Of a DNA stretch of 64,000 nt, positions 13,141 to 24,260 are shown piece by piece. The notes under the pieces were generated by a model. The model saw only the letters and a list, made by a program, of their open reading frames with translations, was not told where the DNA came from and ran no database searches. This DNA comes from Oxyruncus cristatus (taxonomy: Eukaryota > Chordata > Aves > Passeriformes > Cotingidae), in NCBI GenBank assembly GCA_013399855.1, contig VXAY01001101.1:801268-865267 (forward strand), in the 5' to 3' direction. Each line of letters opens with the position of its first letter. Position 1 is the stretch's first letter. The position numbers were made by a program, and so were the translations under genes.

Positions 13141-15713
13141 CTCAACTGCTAAGCAGTATAAAGACCCAGGAGGAAGGCTGCCCAAGAAAAGAAGTTAGAT
13201 TTCTAACCTAACACATCAAAGTAACACATGCTTAGAAGAGCAATAAATGCATATGGCACACATTCACATGCTGCCTAATTGCAGTGGGCTCATGAAGCCA
13301 AGACAAACCTTCAGCTGATTCCTACTTTTAGAGAGGATTTGAGTCCTTTTTCAATGCAGAAAGCTGACACAAATTGGTAGCAGATTAGAGTCTGGCATTG
13401 TGATAATACATCCCATAATTTCAAAAGATGGCCATTTTTCATATCGTAAGACACCTTCAAAATACTGAGCTCCTTATTGTATAATTTATACATACACCAG
13501 ATTACAGCATATCCACAACATAATAAATTAGGAAGACCATTCTCTCAAAATTCATAGAGTAGAAAGCCACCAGTTTCACTATAAAATTACTTGCACAGCA
13601 ATTTAATAATACAATTGGGAAGAGTGAGAAACACATGATTAAATGAAATACACTGTTGAACGTTTTAACATTAAAAATTATTGATTTGGAAAAATTACCC
13701 CTTTTTTGTATGCGTTTTTATCTTTGTTTATTCTATAAATTTAGGGAAATCATTTACCCTATTATTGATGATGTACAGATTTATAAGAAAGTAACAGGAA
13801 ATAAGCCTAACATGTGAATACTTTGTTATGTACACCAAGCATTCTCAGTAGAAAAAACTTCATATTTTCATAGTTGTAAGGATATGATTTGATCATTTTA
13901 TTTCCTGCAAGCTAGCAGAGAAACTCAGTCACTCACTTGATATGTTTGTTAAAATTCATATGAAATTACAGTGCAAGGGTGGATTTGTGAACTAATTCAA
14001 ACTTAAACTCTCCTCACTTATCTTTGAGAAGCTGAGAATAAATGTGTAATAGAAACACAAATAAAACCAGACAGAAACAATGAAATATACATAATTCTCT
14101 ACAGTATAATTCTCTACAAGCCTCTGTATCTTGCTTTTATAGCTTTAAATTAATACACTTTTGTAAAGGGTTAAAGTTGCAAGCAAGAACAATCATCTAC
14201 ACTGCACTCTCTTAACTTGTACATTAAGAAAAACAATTCCACTAGAAATGATGTGATAAACCTGACACAATGGCATTATTACTCATGAAGTAATACTGCT
14301 TTTTATGCTTATAGACTTCTACCGGTTTAAATGATTCTGTTTGAGGACATCCATATCAAATACAGTGGCATAGCAGTTATCAAAACAATCAGAGATGCTA
14401 AAAAAAAAAAGATACCCTAAATGTGCAGTACTCAAGAGAAAGCAGAAGCACAAACGTCTACACGTATCTTATAGGATGTGCTATCTCACTCCACAATCAA
14501 GTGATAAAATATATCTGTTGAAATGAATCATCTTGAAATAAAAAGGACTCAGAAGCTAACACTCACACTCCCCCAGAAGGGCACAAAACAACATCATGTA
14601 ATTTAAGGCCATATTCTTACTTTAAATTTTCCAGATTTTGTCATTTGTCCAGCTGGTGTTGCATCATATGAAGTCACGAGTTAAAATGGAACTGTGAGCT
14701 GTTCCTGGGTATCATGCAGAGGAGCCTGGAGCAGTAGTGCAATGAGTATCACAGGTTAGGTGCACAGGTAATCTGAAAGGATAAAGATCACCACAGCTCT
14801 TCTTAATTAAGTCATCCTGACTACCTGAGTGCCTTCACCTGTTTTTCAACAACTACAACCAACTCAGAATTTGCAAATGCTTAGTCAGATCACTTTTTAT
14901 TCTTTGTTTTGGTTCCCTTTGTCTTTGATAACACTTATTAAATGCTAATGTTTAGTGAGCATTTAGGAGAATGGATGTTAAAAACTCAAGGACTATGGGT
15001 CTCAGAAAGGACTGAAAACTTGCAGTGCAGACATGCTGAACACTCTGACAATAACACAAGATCAAATAGTTATGTGGTTGCCTCAATAGACAGCTTGCCT
15101 GGTATGGAAATTACAAAGGAGAGAGGTTTTTTTCCTGTGGAAAATGGAAGACCATAAAAGGCCAAACTCAGCACAACCCCTTTTATAAAAAAAATTCAAA
15201 AATACTGGTTCTGTTGTATGCACTGACAAGATTAAATGTTTCTAAAGTTATACAGTAATGCTAAAAACATTATTTGTGTCAAGCTTTTCTGACACCGAAT
15301 ATTGGTGTTTTAATGGGAAGATTTTTGTTGTACTTCTATAGAGTTCTAATAATGACAGTGTTTCTGAGAGAACCTGCTCATTTTCCCCCAGCCTGAATGG
15401 TATCCAAACGTAATTGGCATAATTTTCTGAGAATGGCGTTTATCTATACTCTTTATCTCCTTTGCTAGACTATTTCTCATTTAAGTTCTGGAAAGAGGGG
15501 AATTGAGGAAGTGGCACCATTATTTTACAATTTTCTTCTGAAAGTTCACCTTATTTTGCATTCCCACTCATGCTTCAGGGAGCATCTGAAAATCTCACAG
15601 AATTTGCAAAGAAATTCTCTGCAGCCTTAGCAGTTTCCCTCTACTTCCAACTACATTATTAACTTTCCCATCCCAACCCCAAATAAGCTTAAATATAGAC
15701 TCCTCTCCATCTA

Positions 15714-15780
15714 ATGAGCCATTATTAGCTCATCAGCTTTTGACAAGCCTAAATAGACTTGTTAGGGAACGACAAGTCTA
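15714..15780. other. Cluster of short inverted repeats
   Basis: ATGAGC / GCTCAT (15,714-15,719 and 15,728-15,733) is followed by TAGACTTGT / ACAAGTCTA (15,754-15,762 and 15,772-15,780, loop 9 nt), with a further GACAAGCCTAAATAG at 15,742. The second dyad has nine perfect pairs. No gene is adjacent. Confidence 0.6.
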
Positions 15781-16275
15781 GTCTATCTCACAGTGGAAGG
15801 GGTGTCATCCCTCCCATTCAACCCTTCAAGGAAGAAAATAAATCTCTTAAAAGTTCTTTGCAGGGTTCCCAGTCTCCTCCAGGACCCCAAAAGGAGGGAA
15901 GCTAGTTTAGGTTACTGCTCTCTCCTACCCTACCCTTTTAAAGTTTGCAGAGATTTGCACAAAAATGACCTGGAGAAGAAGACTGTTGAGGTAATTTATT
16001 GGTGTGATGGGTTACCCTTTCTTTTTACCACTCTAGATAAAGAAGGGACTGCAATGCTGAAAGGAACAATCCTTGGCTTGTTTTTTTTCGGCTGACTCCA
16101 CAGTTGCCACAGCCAAAATTAGCTCCTCAGCTCCTGACGGATAATGCTGATGTTACTATTTAAAATGTTAATAACTCTTAAAATAATAAGAGTCTGATCT
16201 AATCTTTATTTGTCTGCACTACAGCTCAACTAGATGAGTCCAGGGAGCCAAAACGCATTTAATTTATTCCAGGTA

Positions 16276-16291
16276 ATTTATTTATTTATTT
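16276..16291. repeat. (TTTA)4 microsatellite
   Basis: Four TTTA units lie in the motif AATTTATTTATTTATTTGG. Confidence 0.7.
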
Positions 16292-17020
16292 GGCTGGGGA
16301 GTGCAAAAATGGCACAGAGTAACAGTGCATTGGGACGGCTGAAAAATATCTTTTCTGTGTAGAAGGACCATAATGCCTCAAACAAAGGATCCTGCCACTT
16401 TTGGAAACTGTTGGTTTATCCTGGTGCATAATGCAAAATTGAAAGTTTGCAAGCTCTGCCAATATTTGAAAGTTCTTAGAAATGGACAGATCCATCATTT
16501 AAAAATAGCCCGTGTGCATATGATGTTAAACTTATCCATGTACATAAATCTTAATAGTCACGGGTCTGTTTCAGAGTCTATGTACTTTCAGTGCTTCTCT
16601 GTTTAAACACTATTTCAGGATCTGGCTTCTAAAGTAAGGGAGATACTACCCCAAAAAACATTGCTCAGCTGGCTAGAGCTCTTCCTGAAGTCATGTGTGT
16701 TCCATTCCCTCCTGTGCTAGAGGGTAATCAAACCTCTCACATACTAGACAGGTCTCCTCAGCAAGAGAGAAATACCAGATAAGGTTGTCCTCCCTGTCCT
16801 AGGGGAAAAAAAGGAAAAAGAAAACAGTAAAGAACTGAAGATTCTTGTAGGGAAATTGCCTGTTGCAGATTCTTCAGGAATGAGTACTTGTTTGACAAAA
16901 TGTGAGGGCCACATCATCAGTAGGTTATTACAACATCTGGGATTTTCAGAAGCCACTTGAGGTTCTGGGAGTCAGATACCTCTGAAAATCTGTATTAAAT
17001 TTACAGCTTAAACAATATTG

Positions 17021-17075
17021 GTCTACTGACTTCAGTTGAGCAATGCAATTTAGAGCAGCTGAGTCAATGCTGAGT
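17021..17075. repeat. Old amniote interspersed repeat relic
   Basis: CTACTGACTTCAGTTGAG (17,023-17,040) followed by AGCAGCTGAG (17,054-17,063) matches the spacing of the ancient repeat phrase 'ctgacttcaatggag ... accagctgag'. The similarity is by eye only. Strand and family name are uncertain. Confidence 0.4.
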
Positions 17076-17532
17076 GCCACAGAAATCCTGTAGGGAAATT
17101 AGAATTCCTGCTCTGATAATAAAATGGGTCTCAAATCATGAAACTGCAATAAAATTAATATGATTCTCATTTACTGTTTCAGCAATTATTACATCTCAGT
17201 TTCTGAAAAAAATCTATCTTTTGTTTCCAAGCTATGTTTGTGCAGTAGGATTCTGCCCTAGGAGAATCTTATCACCAAGTTATAAATCTCTGAACCCGGA
17301 GAATTTCAACAGAAATACTTATTCATTCCTAACTAGTTCGGGTTTAACACTAACACTGTAATTAAATTGTGTTTTTTTCACTTTTCCCCCCGCTGTTTGA
17401 GAGAGAATATGTTCAGCTTTCTGGTATACAGTGAGAACTAAGTGAATGCTAATCTATTTTAACCTCAGTGGATTTGAAGGAAAAGATAGACTTTGATTTT
17501 AGTAATTGTTTTCTAAAATAAGGCTTTTACAG

Positions 17533-17547
17533 AAAAAAAAAAAAAAA
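17533..17547. repeat. A15 homopolymer
   Basis: An unbroken run of 15 A followed by CACCACAAACCACAAAC, a short C/A-rich extension. Confidence 0.9.
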
Positions 17548-18018
17548 CACCACAAACCACAAACTCAGAACAGTACCTTCAGAGCTTTATCAGAAATTTC
17601 AAGTAAAAATCCTGTTTTCACTACTTTAGCATGGAATAGCAATTGATTCTGTCAGACTTTAATTGAAGCACCTAATGTATGTCAAAACACTTTTTTTTGT
17701 CAAGTCTTCATTTATAAAGTTAATGTGAGAATGTGCCTTCTGGTCTCACAAACACTTAAAATTGGCTATATACAACATCTTCTGGGCTACTGTCATCCCA
17801 GACTCTGCAGTCTAAACTACCACAAGGTTGTAAGTGCTTCCTTGAGGCCCTAAAGATGGTTGGCTCTCTCAACTACTGGTTCTTTCTGTTGTTTTTTTTA
17901 AGTGAACATGAGCCAGCAATGGCTTAGGCATGAATGGGAGAGGACAGTTACTGTGGGGTGACCCTGGTCAGATGGACACCAGCACCAAAGCAAACAGTGG
18001 ACGTGAGTAGGTGCATCT

Positions 18019-18468
18019 TCAGCTAAATTTTGAAAGCCATATTTGACATGTTTTCTTGTCCCAATCCTGAGTTGTCCTGGAAATCAAGATAATCCATATA
18101 TTTTTTTGGAAAGACAGTAGCACCAGATAGGCATGTAGACAGGCTGGGGGTTTATGTGAAATACATAAATACTCAGGTTTCCTGTTCAATTTGTTCAGAC
18201 TTGCATACAAAGACAGCACTTCAATCAAAGCACCAACATAGACCAAAATGCCCTGCTGGTCAGGAAGGTAGTATGATTGTCCCTGGGCCACCTGACGTAC
18301 CCTGGCTATCAGAGAAGTTTGTTGAATCGACACCTTTAATCCCCTCCCACCACATGACAGATGCAGGAACACACATTTCCCTTCCTTACTACAAAACTCC
18401 ACTTCTTCTGGGCCTGCCAGGACAAGAAGGCTGGTGTGTAATTCCTGTGCATCTTCAATCCTAAACAT
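18019..18468 (-). other. 149-codon open frame of unknown status
   Basis: The second-longest frame of the window encodes a hydrophobic-rich peptide with no recognised motif. The opposite strand is also open for 102 codons across 18,156-18,464. The frame begins at an ATG with no promoter-like context or upstream exon signal. It is listed because of its length only, and a chance origin is likely. Confidence 0.1.
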
Positions 18469-20559
18469 AGTTCATTTAATGGGTTTAGACAGACAGAACT
18501 TGAAAGTAACATGGCTCCAGTGAAATGTTTTGTTTTGCTCTGCTCCTTGCAAGTGGAATAATAAATTACTGCTTTAAACTCTTACCTCCCTATTTCAAAA
18601 GTCAGAAAATGTGACAGTGAAAATTGGAAGCATCAGATAAAGTGGTGTGATATCTATAGAGGAAAAGTTACACTATATGCAGCTTGCTTACTCAACAGAA
18701 TGCCCTCTTTAGAAAACTTGTTAAAACTAGTACACTAAGACCAGAAAAATTCTTTGAATAATTGGGATCAGTGAGCTTATGAAAGCACCAGTCTTCTGGG
18801 AATATTGGAGAGGACAGACAACCTTGACCTTTGCTCTGGTAGAAAATTAACTGTCTCTTTTTAACAAAAGAAAACAAGCAAAGAAAATCTTGTCCCAATA
18901 CAGGAAAGAGAGTGCATGAACTTTCTCTGCAAAAGACACAGAAAACATGAGGAGCAGAAAAATACAGTCTCAATAGTGCCCTCAGAGGCTCAGGCTCACA
19001 CACAGAATCCTTTAGATACCCTAAGAGAGAAAGGCTCTGGGTGAGATCTTTTCACCACTAAGGTCAAGGACAAAACACCTGCTGACTTTGTCCTCCAGAC
19101 CTTGATGTTCTGCAGGTGGAGGTGGTAACAACAGAAAAATGACCGTGATCAAACTTATTTACATTACCCATGTATTTGCAACATATGGGTGCTTTTCTGT
19201 ATATTAAAGATGCTTCATGAACTAGATGATGAGCCACAACATTCATTTCACAGGAACTATGAAATACTAAAAAAGTGTCAAGGCATGAAGATTTCTGAAG
19301 GCACTGAGTTAACACAATTGTTTTACAGGATGTCCTATTTGTAAGATTGTCCTCTGCATTTGCAAAGCTTAGCAGTACTATTTAAAGATGAATAAAGATG
19401 TATACATGGGCTGTCTTTTTGCCCTTTCTTGAGAGCTGTTTGTTTATGCAGCACTAACTCCATAAGAAAAACAGTACCTTACTATATTGAGGGAACTAAA
19501 CTTTATGACTTCCTGAGCATAAATGAGATATCTGGATCTATGCATAAATGAAACAGCATATTTAGTGAGTATAGTCTTGCAGTCTATGTGTGTAGTATTT
19601 ATCCATCTCTACACTGTGTCTTGCCCTCAAAGAAGTTAGTAGACCCTTTTCTGGAGCTGCAATGATGCAGAATAATTCATTCAGAACAATGGTTTGATCT
19701 AAAAATCTGTAGAAATTAGTAATTCTTTTCTCTCTCTCATAACACAAAGGCCCCAAGATACAGTGTTAATTATCTAGGAAAAAAAATTAATAAAGCAATG
19801 GAAATATGGTAAACAAAGATACTCAGATAGCCTGTCAAACCTTTTGTGTGCTAATATGTGATCATCCGGAGCAGAATATCTCAACTGCTCAGACCATCAT
19901 GTCACCTGGCTTTTCCACAGTGTGATGTGTTCTGGCAGACCTGGGACCCTTTACTGCTTCATTGGCTATGTGGTTACTCAGCAGTTTTCCCCTTTTATTT
20001 ATCTTTCCTCTCAATGTCTGTTCTTTACTGTAATTTCCTAATTTAAAAACAAAGAAATAAGGAAAACACTTATAAGTTCTGTTCTCAGGGGTTTTTTCCT
20101 GACCCCACATGTAAACTGAAACTTGCGTATAAAGAACTTAAAAGCTTTCAAACCTACTTTTTTCAAGTACACTGAAGGTATGGAAACTATATATTTAGCA
20201 GTGGGCTGTGGATCAAATCACATCTAGTATCTTTAACTCAGAAGCAGGGCAATATAGAGACATCCAGGAAGCAGTGGAAAAACTCTTTGAACCTTCCAAG
20301 TGATAAATATTGCTTTTCTTACTCTTAATAGGTTACATACTGTCCCTTCTGTGCATCCCCAGTATCTTTTCATCCTACAGGTCTATGACTTCGTCTCCTA
20401 AGCATCCACCAAAGTAAAGCAATCCTTGTGTTTTCCATGAAACACAGCCCATGCATAAAAATAGGCAAAGCCAGGCTTTATCACAGGCAAGAATGTGAGT
20501 CAGAAAGAGGTTTTCAGAATATGTTTTAAGATCTATATCACGTAAAAATGTAATACTCT

Positions 20560-20700
20560 GGTGCGTATGTCATTTTCCATGTAAATGACAGCCAGTACAA
20601 AGCGTGCGTCTGGTTTACAATGAAAACGTCAGGTTAGGCACTGATTGTGAAGTTCAGCAGAATGCCGTTAGAGGGCATGAAAGAGTAGTCGTGTAGAGAA
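20560..20700. promoter_or_regulatory. Candidate regulatory block with dyad
   Basis: The inverted repeat TGTCATTT / AAATGACA (20,568-20,575 and 20,583-20,590) has a 7-nt spacer. CpGs cluster in the stretch (GTGCGTATG, AGCGTGCGTCTGG, AACGTCAGG, GCCGTTAG, GTCGTG). No open frame is present. Function is inferred. Confidence 0.25.
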
Positions 20701-22819
20701 GGAAACACATCTTCAAGCAAACAAACTAACGAAAATAACTGGAATAAAAATAAAATTAGAAAAACATTTTTAGTGAATCACCTCTGTTGAGCAATCAGCT
20801 CTGGCTGCCAGCTCTGTAAACCCACACTCTCTTCTTCCTTCTTGAGTCTCCTGTCACTGCAGGGAATGGGTCTTGGCCACCAGCAAAAGCAAGATCAGAC
20901 CTGTTTTGGTCCAGCCACAATGTTTAACTTTTGGAATTTTTAAGTCATGTATAAAACAAGACAAAACCCCAAGATTCAGTAATCTGACTGCTGTGCCAGG
21001 GACACAGGCAAATCAGAGGGATTACAAATGCTCAGTACAAGGGGAGCAGCTGATGTCTAAAAGGCTCAGTAAAATAATAAGAGATTCACACCAGGAAACA
21101 GCCACAACAACATGTGAAATGTATTTTAAAGGCATTTAATAGATTTCTATTAACCCCTTGGACTATTGGGAAAGGCCTGTGGAAATAGAAAGATGTTTCA
21201 GAACAGAACCATCAGCTGCAGAGAATGTTAGTTAAACAAAATTTCAGCTTTCTGAGAGGCATGGAGGAAAAGAAATGGTCCATCACAATAAAACCATAAT
21301 TTTCTCCCGTGCACCCCAAAGCAAAGCTATAGTGATATACGAGGGAATTATTTTCTGCACTTCACTACTCCTAATAACCTTCTAGCCTTTCAGCTAAAAA
21401 AAAAAAGAAGGAGGTAAATAAAAATTAAAGCACAGAATTCAAAAAAATATTTAAAATATTATTTCTATTCTCTTCACTTGGGAAGGTACAGCATTCATCA
21501 CTATCATCATCTCAAACTCCTAGACATATAGCGACTCCTTTGCTTTTATTAGGGTTACTACGTCCCTACTTTTCTTTAATATGTCCTACTTTTCCTCCCT
21601 CTAAGCCATTTTTTACAAAGGCAAACAATCTCTGATTGTCCCTGTCTTTTACTTTCTATCAGGAGAAGTTAGGACTCCTCTGCCCACCTTGTGCTTGCCA
21701 GAGAAGCTGGCCAATATTTGTTCATGAGGATAGTTTTTGCTGTTTCTTGGTGATGTCCTTGGTTCAGAAAGACCAAGGCCAAAGCCTGAGAACAAAGCCA
21801 TCAGATATCCCTTATGGTGTTTCTGCCAGGTGTTTACTGGACTCCAGTAGCCAGGACATAACAAACTGTGAAGCATAAGGTTTCTCATGAGGGTGTTTTT
21901 AGACATATTTGCCATTGCATGTCATAATACTCTTGTTCCTCCTCAAATACTCCATCCCACTTTGCATCTCTCTTCAGTTGTGTCTTTGACAGTGACTTCC
22001 ACCTGTAAACCTCATGTCAAAAATACACCTTTTGTGAAGCTGAGAAACACTGAGACTTCCTAAAATACCAATTCTTTCCAAACTGAATTTTGATCTCTTT
22101 ATTTATCCGTAAAGTAATTAATGTTTTTCATTTCCTTTCTATAAAATAAGTATTCAACCTTTACAATTTCTACCTCTTTGCAGTAAAAGTGAAGGTGTAT
22201 CCCCAGATCAACAGACTGACTGCTACAGAATTATTTTATTTTTTATAAATAGTGAGGTATGAACATCAGGATAGCTATTCCCATGGAGTGGGAACAGACT
22301 CTGGATGTGCGATATGGGGATTAGAAACATTAAGTATATTCTCAGTTTATAGTATTTTATTTCCTTTTCATGTGAGTTTTCTTTGCCTTCAGTTTTATAT
22401 GTGATTGGAAGGATTAATAAAAAATGAAGACATTTAACCCCCCCTCACATTATTTACTTTGTGCAGTCAACATTCACAAGCATCAAAGCTTCTGTTTCAG
22501 TGCCGCATCAAAAACCACAAAGCTTTAAGGCTTGGCCAAAGAATCAACACAAACCTAAAGCAGAGGCAACAGCTCATGAGACTGCTGACACAATGGATTA
22601 AACAGATATTTTAAAGTTTCACCAATGCTGTAGGAGAAAAAAGAAAAGCCGCGAGTTCCACACTTGCTTTTAAACTAAGTCCAGCTATTGTAAATTATTC
22701 GTTTTCTTGACGCTCAACAAGTACCTACTGATGAGGTTACATCATCTGCTAATGAAAATAATTGCTCAAAGGTTTAACCCTAGTTTGGGTAAAATATATG
22801 GGCCATTAAGGCTTTGATT

Positions 22820-22939
22820 AAATAAAAATAAAAATAACAAAAGAAAACAAACAAACAAAAAACCCCAACCAACCAACCAAACAAATAAAAAAAACCACAA
22901 AAAAACCCAAACAAACAAACAAACAAACAAAACCAACCA
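22820..22939. repeat. C/A-rich low-complexity tract with CAAA and CCAA units
   Basis: About 120 bp consist almost wholly of A and C, with AAACAAAC, CCAACCAACC and A-runs. The strand asymmetry is extreme, with almost no G or T. It resembles the C/A-rich simple repeats frequent in songbird genomes. It is non-coding. Confidence 0.85.
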
Positions 22940-23021
22940 GGAATGGATTTTTCATGATCCAGGAAATGTCATAGTCCTTGCTTGAAAATAAGTATACTCT
23001 TTCTATGTGGCCTGACTGCTT

Positions 23022-23667
23022 TCAGATGTAGAATTGGATCCTGGAAGAATAATTTTGTTGTGGTGTTCCACAGAATTTTGATACATGCTCAGATTTGCTT
23101 CTTCTTTGCCCATTTATTATTAGCTGTTTTAGTGCTGGGGACAGCCACCATGGTGGGGTTTTTTTGTAAGCAATGCCGTTTACACCTGCGTTGTCTATAC
23201 TGGAAGTTTTGCTTTCCCTTATGACATGCTGCTGCTCCCTTTCTGCTGTCTCCAACTCTTCTTCATCTACAGGCTGTCTGGTTTCTCTGTGCAAAACAAG
23301 ACTGGTAAGGAACAAAATGCTCTCTAAACATTATTTGTCAGTCTTTAGGAATGAAAATTCTCTACTGTCTACTCCATACAAGGTTTGCAGCATAGCTGGG
23401 AGTCAGAGGAAGCTGCTGTTTGCTGCTTTTCCAGACACCTTGTCAGCATTAGCTGTCCTGTCCAGAGATCTGCAAAAGGACAGAAAGGAACCTGGGGAAG
23501 TAGATAGAATTTTCATATATCTACTGTTGTCTACTATTGCATTTTATTGCTCTGGAGCCAACAGAACAGAGCAGGCAATGGACACATTCGTACAACACAT
23601 ACATAAACACATACAGGAAAAAATATCTTTAGAGTCAAGGAGGAGAATGTTCCTTAAGAGCCTGTGA
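23022..23667. other. Bidirectionally open block with splice-like signals; possible exon or chance
   Basis: The plus strand has the longest open frame of the window, 164 codons at 23,173-23,667, and the minus strand is open for 97 codons at 23,022-23,315. On the minus strand the segment from about 23,304 down to about 23,190 decodes as acidic DEEELETAEREQQHVIRES. It is preceded by TTCCTTACCAG and followed by CAG/GTGTAAAC, like an internal exon. On the plus strand a long pyrimidine tract ending CATCTACAG and a GTAAGG 32 bp later also look like splice sites. The two readings exclude each other. A pyrimidine tract read backwards always gives E/R-rich peptide, so chance is the leading explanation. 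No family is recognised. Confidence 0.2.
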
Positions 23668-23940
23668 CCTCCTTCAGGGAGCTGTGACAGGTAGACAGTC
23701 AGTGCCAGAGCAGGGGTACCCACTGTCACAGCCCTGTCTCCATATCTGAGATGAAGGCATCAGACAATTCTGTTATTTCCTTTAACTGTGATTCATTTTA
23801 CTGCAAGTCCACCTCCACCAACGGCATTTTCTGTTGTTCAGTCACATACACTATTAGGTTCCTTGTACAATCCTTTTACACCTCCACTTTGGAAAGAAGG
23901 AAGGGGAGTTTGGGGACTAAATCCTGTTTTCTTTTAAGAC

Positions 23941-24260
23941 CTGAAATCCAAATTACTCCGGGTGTGAAGGGCTGGGGGTCCCCAGATTCTGGGAGCAGCT
24001 CCCAGGGAGGAGCAGACCTTGCAGCCGGAGTCTGTCCCACAGGGAGGAGGGCAGGATGAGGGGACCAGGGACAGCCCCAGCTCCTGATGTCAGGCAGCCC
24101 TGGGGACTGGCTGTGGGGAGCTGGAGGCTGATGGTGGTGCAGTGTCACTGGGGCCAGGATGGATGGCCCTGAGGGGTCTGAAATGGTGACCTGAGCCATG
24201 GGTCAGGCAGGGGGACACCCTGGAGGGCCTGCACAGGACCAGTTACAGGCTATTACAGCC
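23941..24260. other. GC-rich, CpG-poor patch with two adjacent palindromes
   Basis: The composition switches sharply to G- and C-rich sequence for about 300 bp but has only a few CpGs, so it is not a CpG island. CTGGGG-GT-CCCCAG lies at 23,972-23,985 and CTGGGAGC-A-GCTCCCAG at 23,989-24,005. Open frames on both strands (plus 23,751-24,059; minus 23,876-24,199) give low-complexity G/S/P-rich products and are probably composition effects. It could be a fragment of an unrecognised repeat. Confidence 0.5.

Larger units (their letters stand above)
13141..17020. other. Non-coding stretch, no gene seen
   Basis: This is ordinary AT-rich sequence. The longest frame is 100 codons (plus 15,793-16,095) with no motif. 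Only the dyads near 15,714-15,780 and a TTTA microsatellite stand out. Confidence 0.7.
17076..22819. other. Non-coding stretch, no gene seen
   Basis: Apart from the open block at 18,019-18,468 and the dyad block near 20,560, frames are short (103 codons at most, minus 18,692-19,003) and unrecognised. No repeat family is identified except the A15 run. Confidence 0.65.

Noticed and set aside
23941..24260. CpG island
   Set aside because: GC-rich but with very few CpGs.
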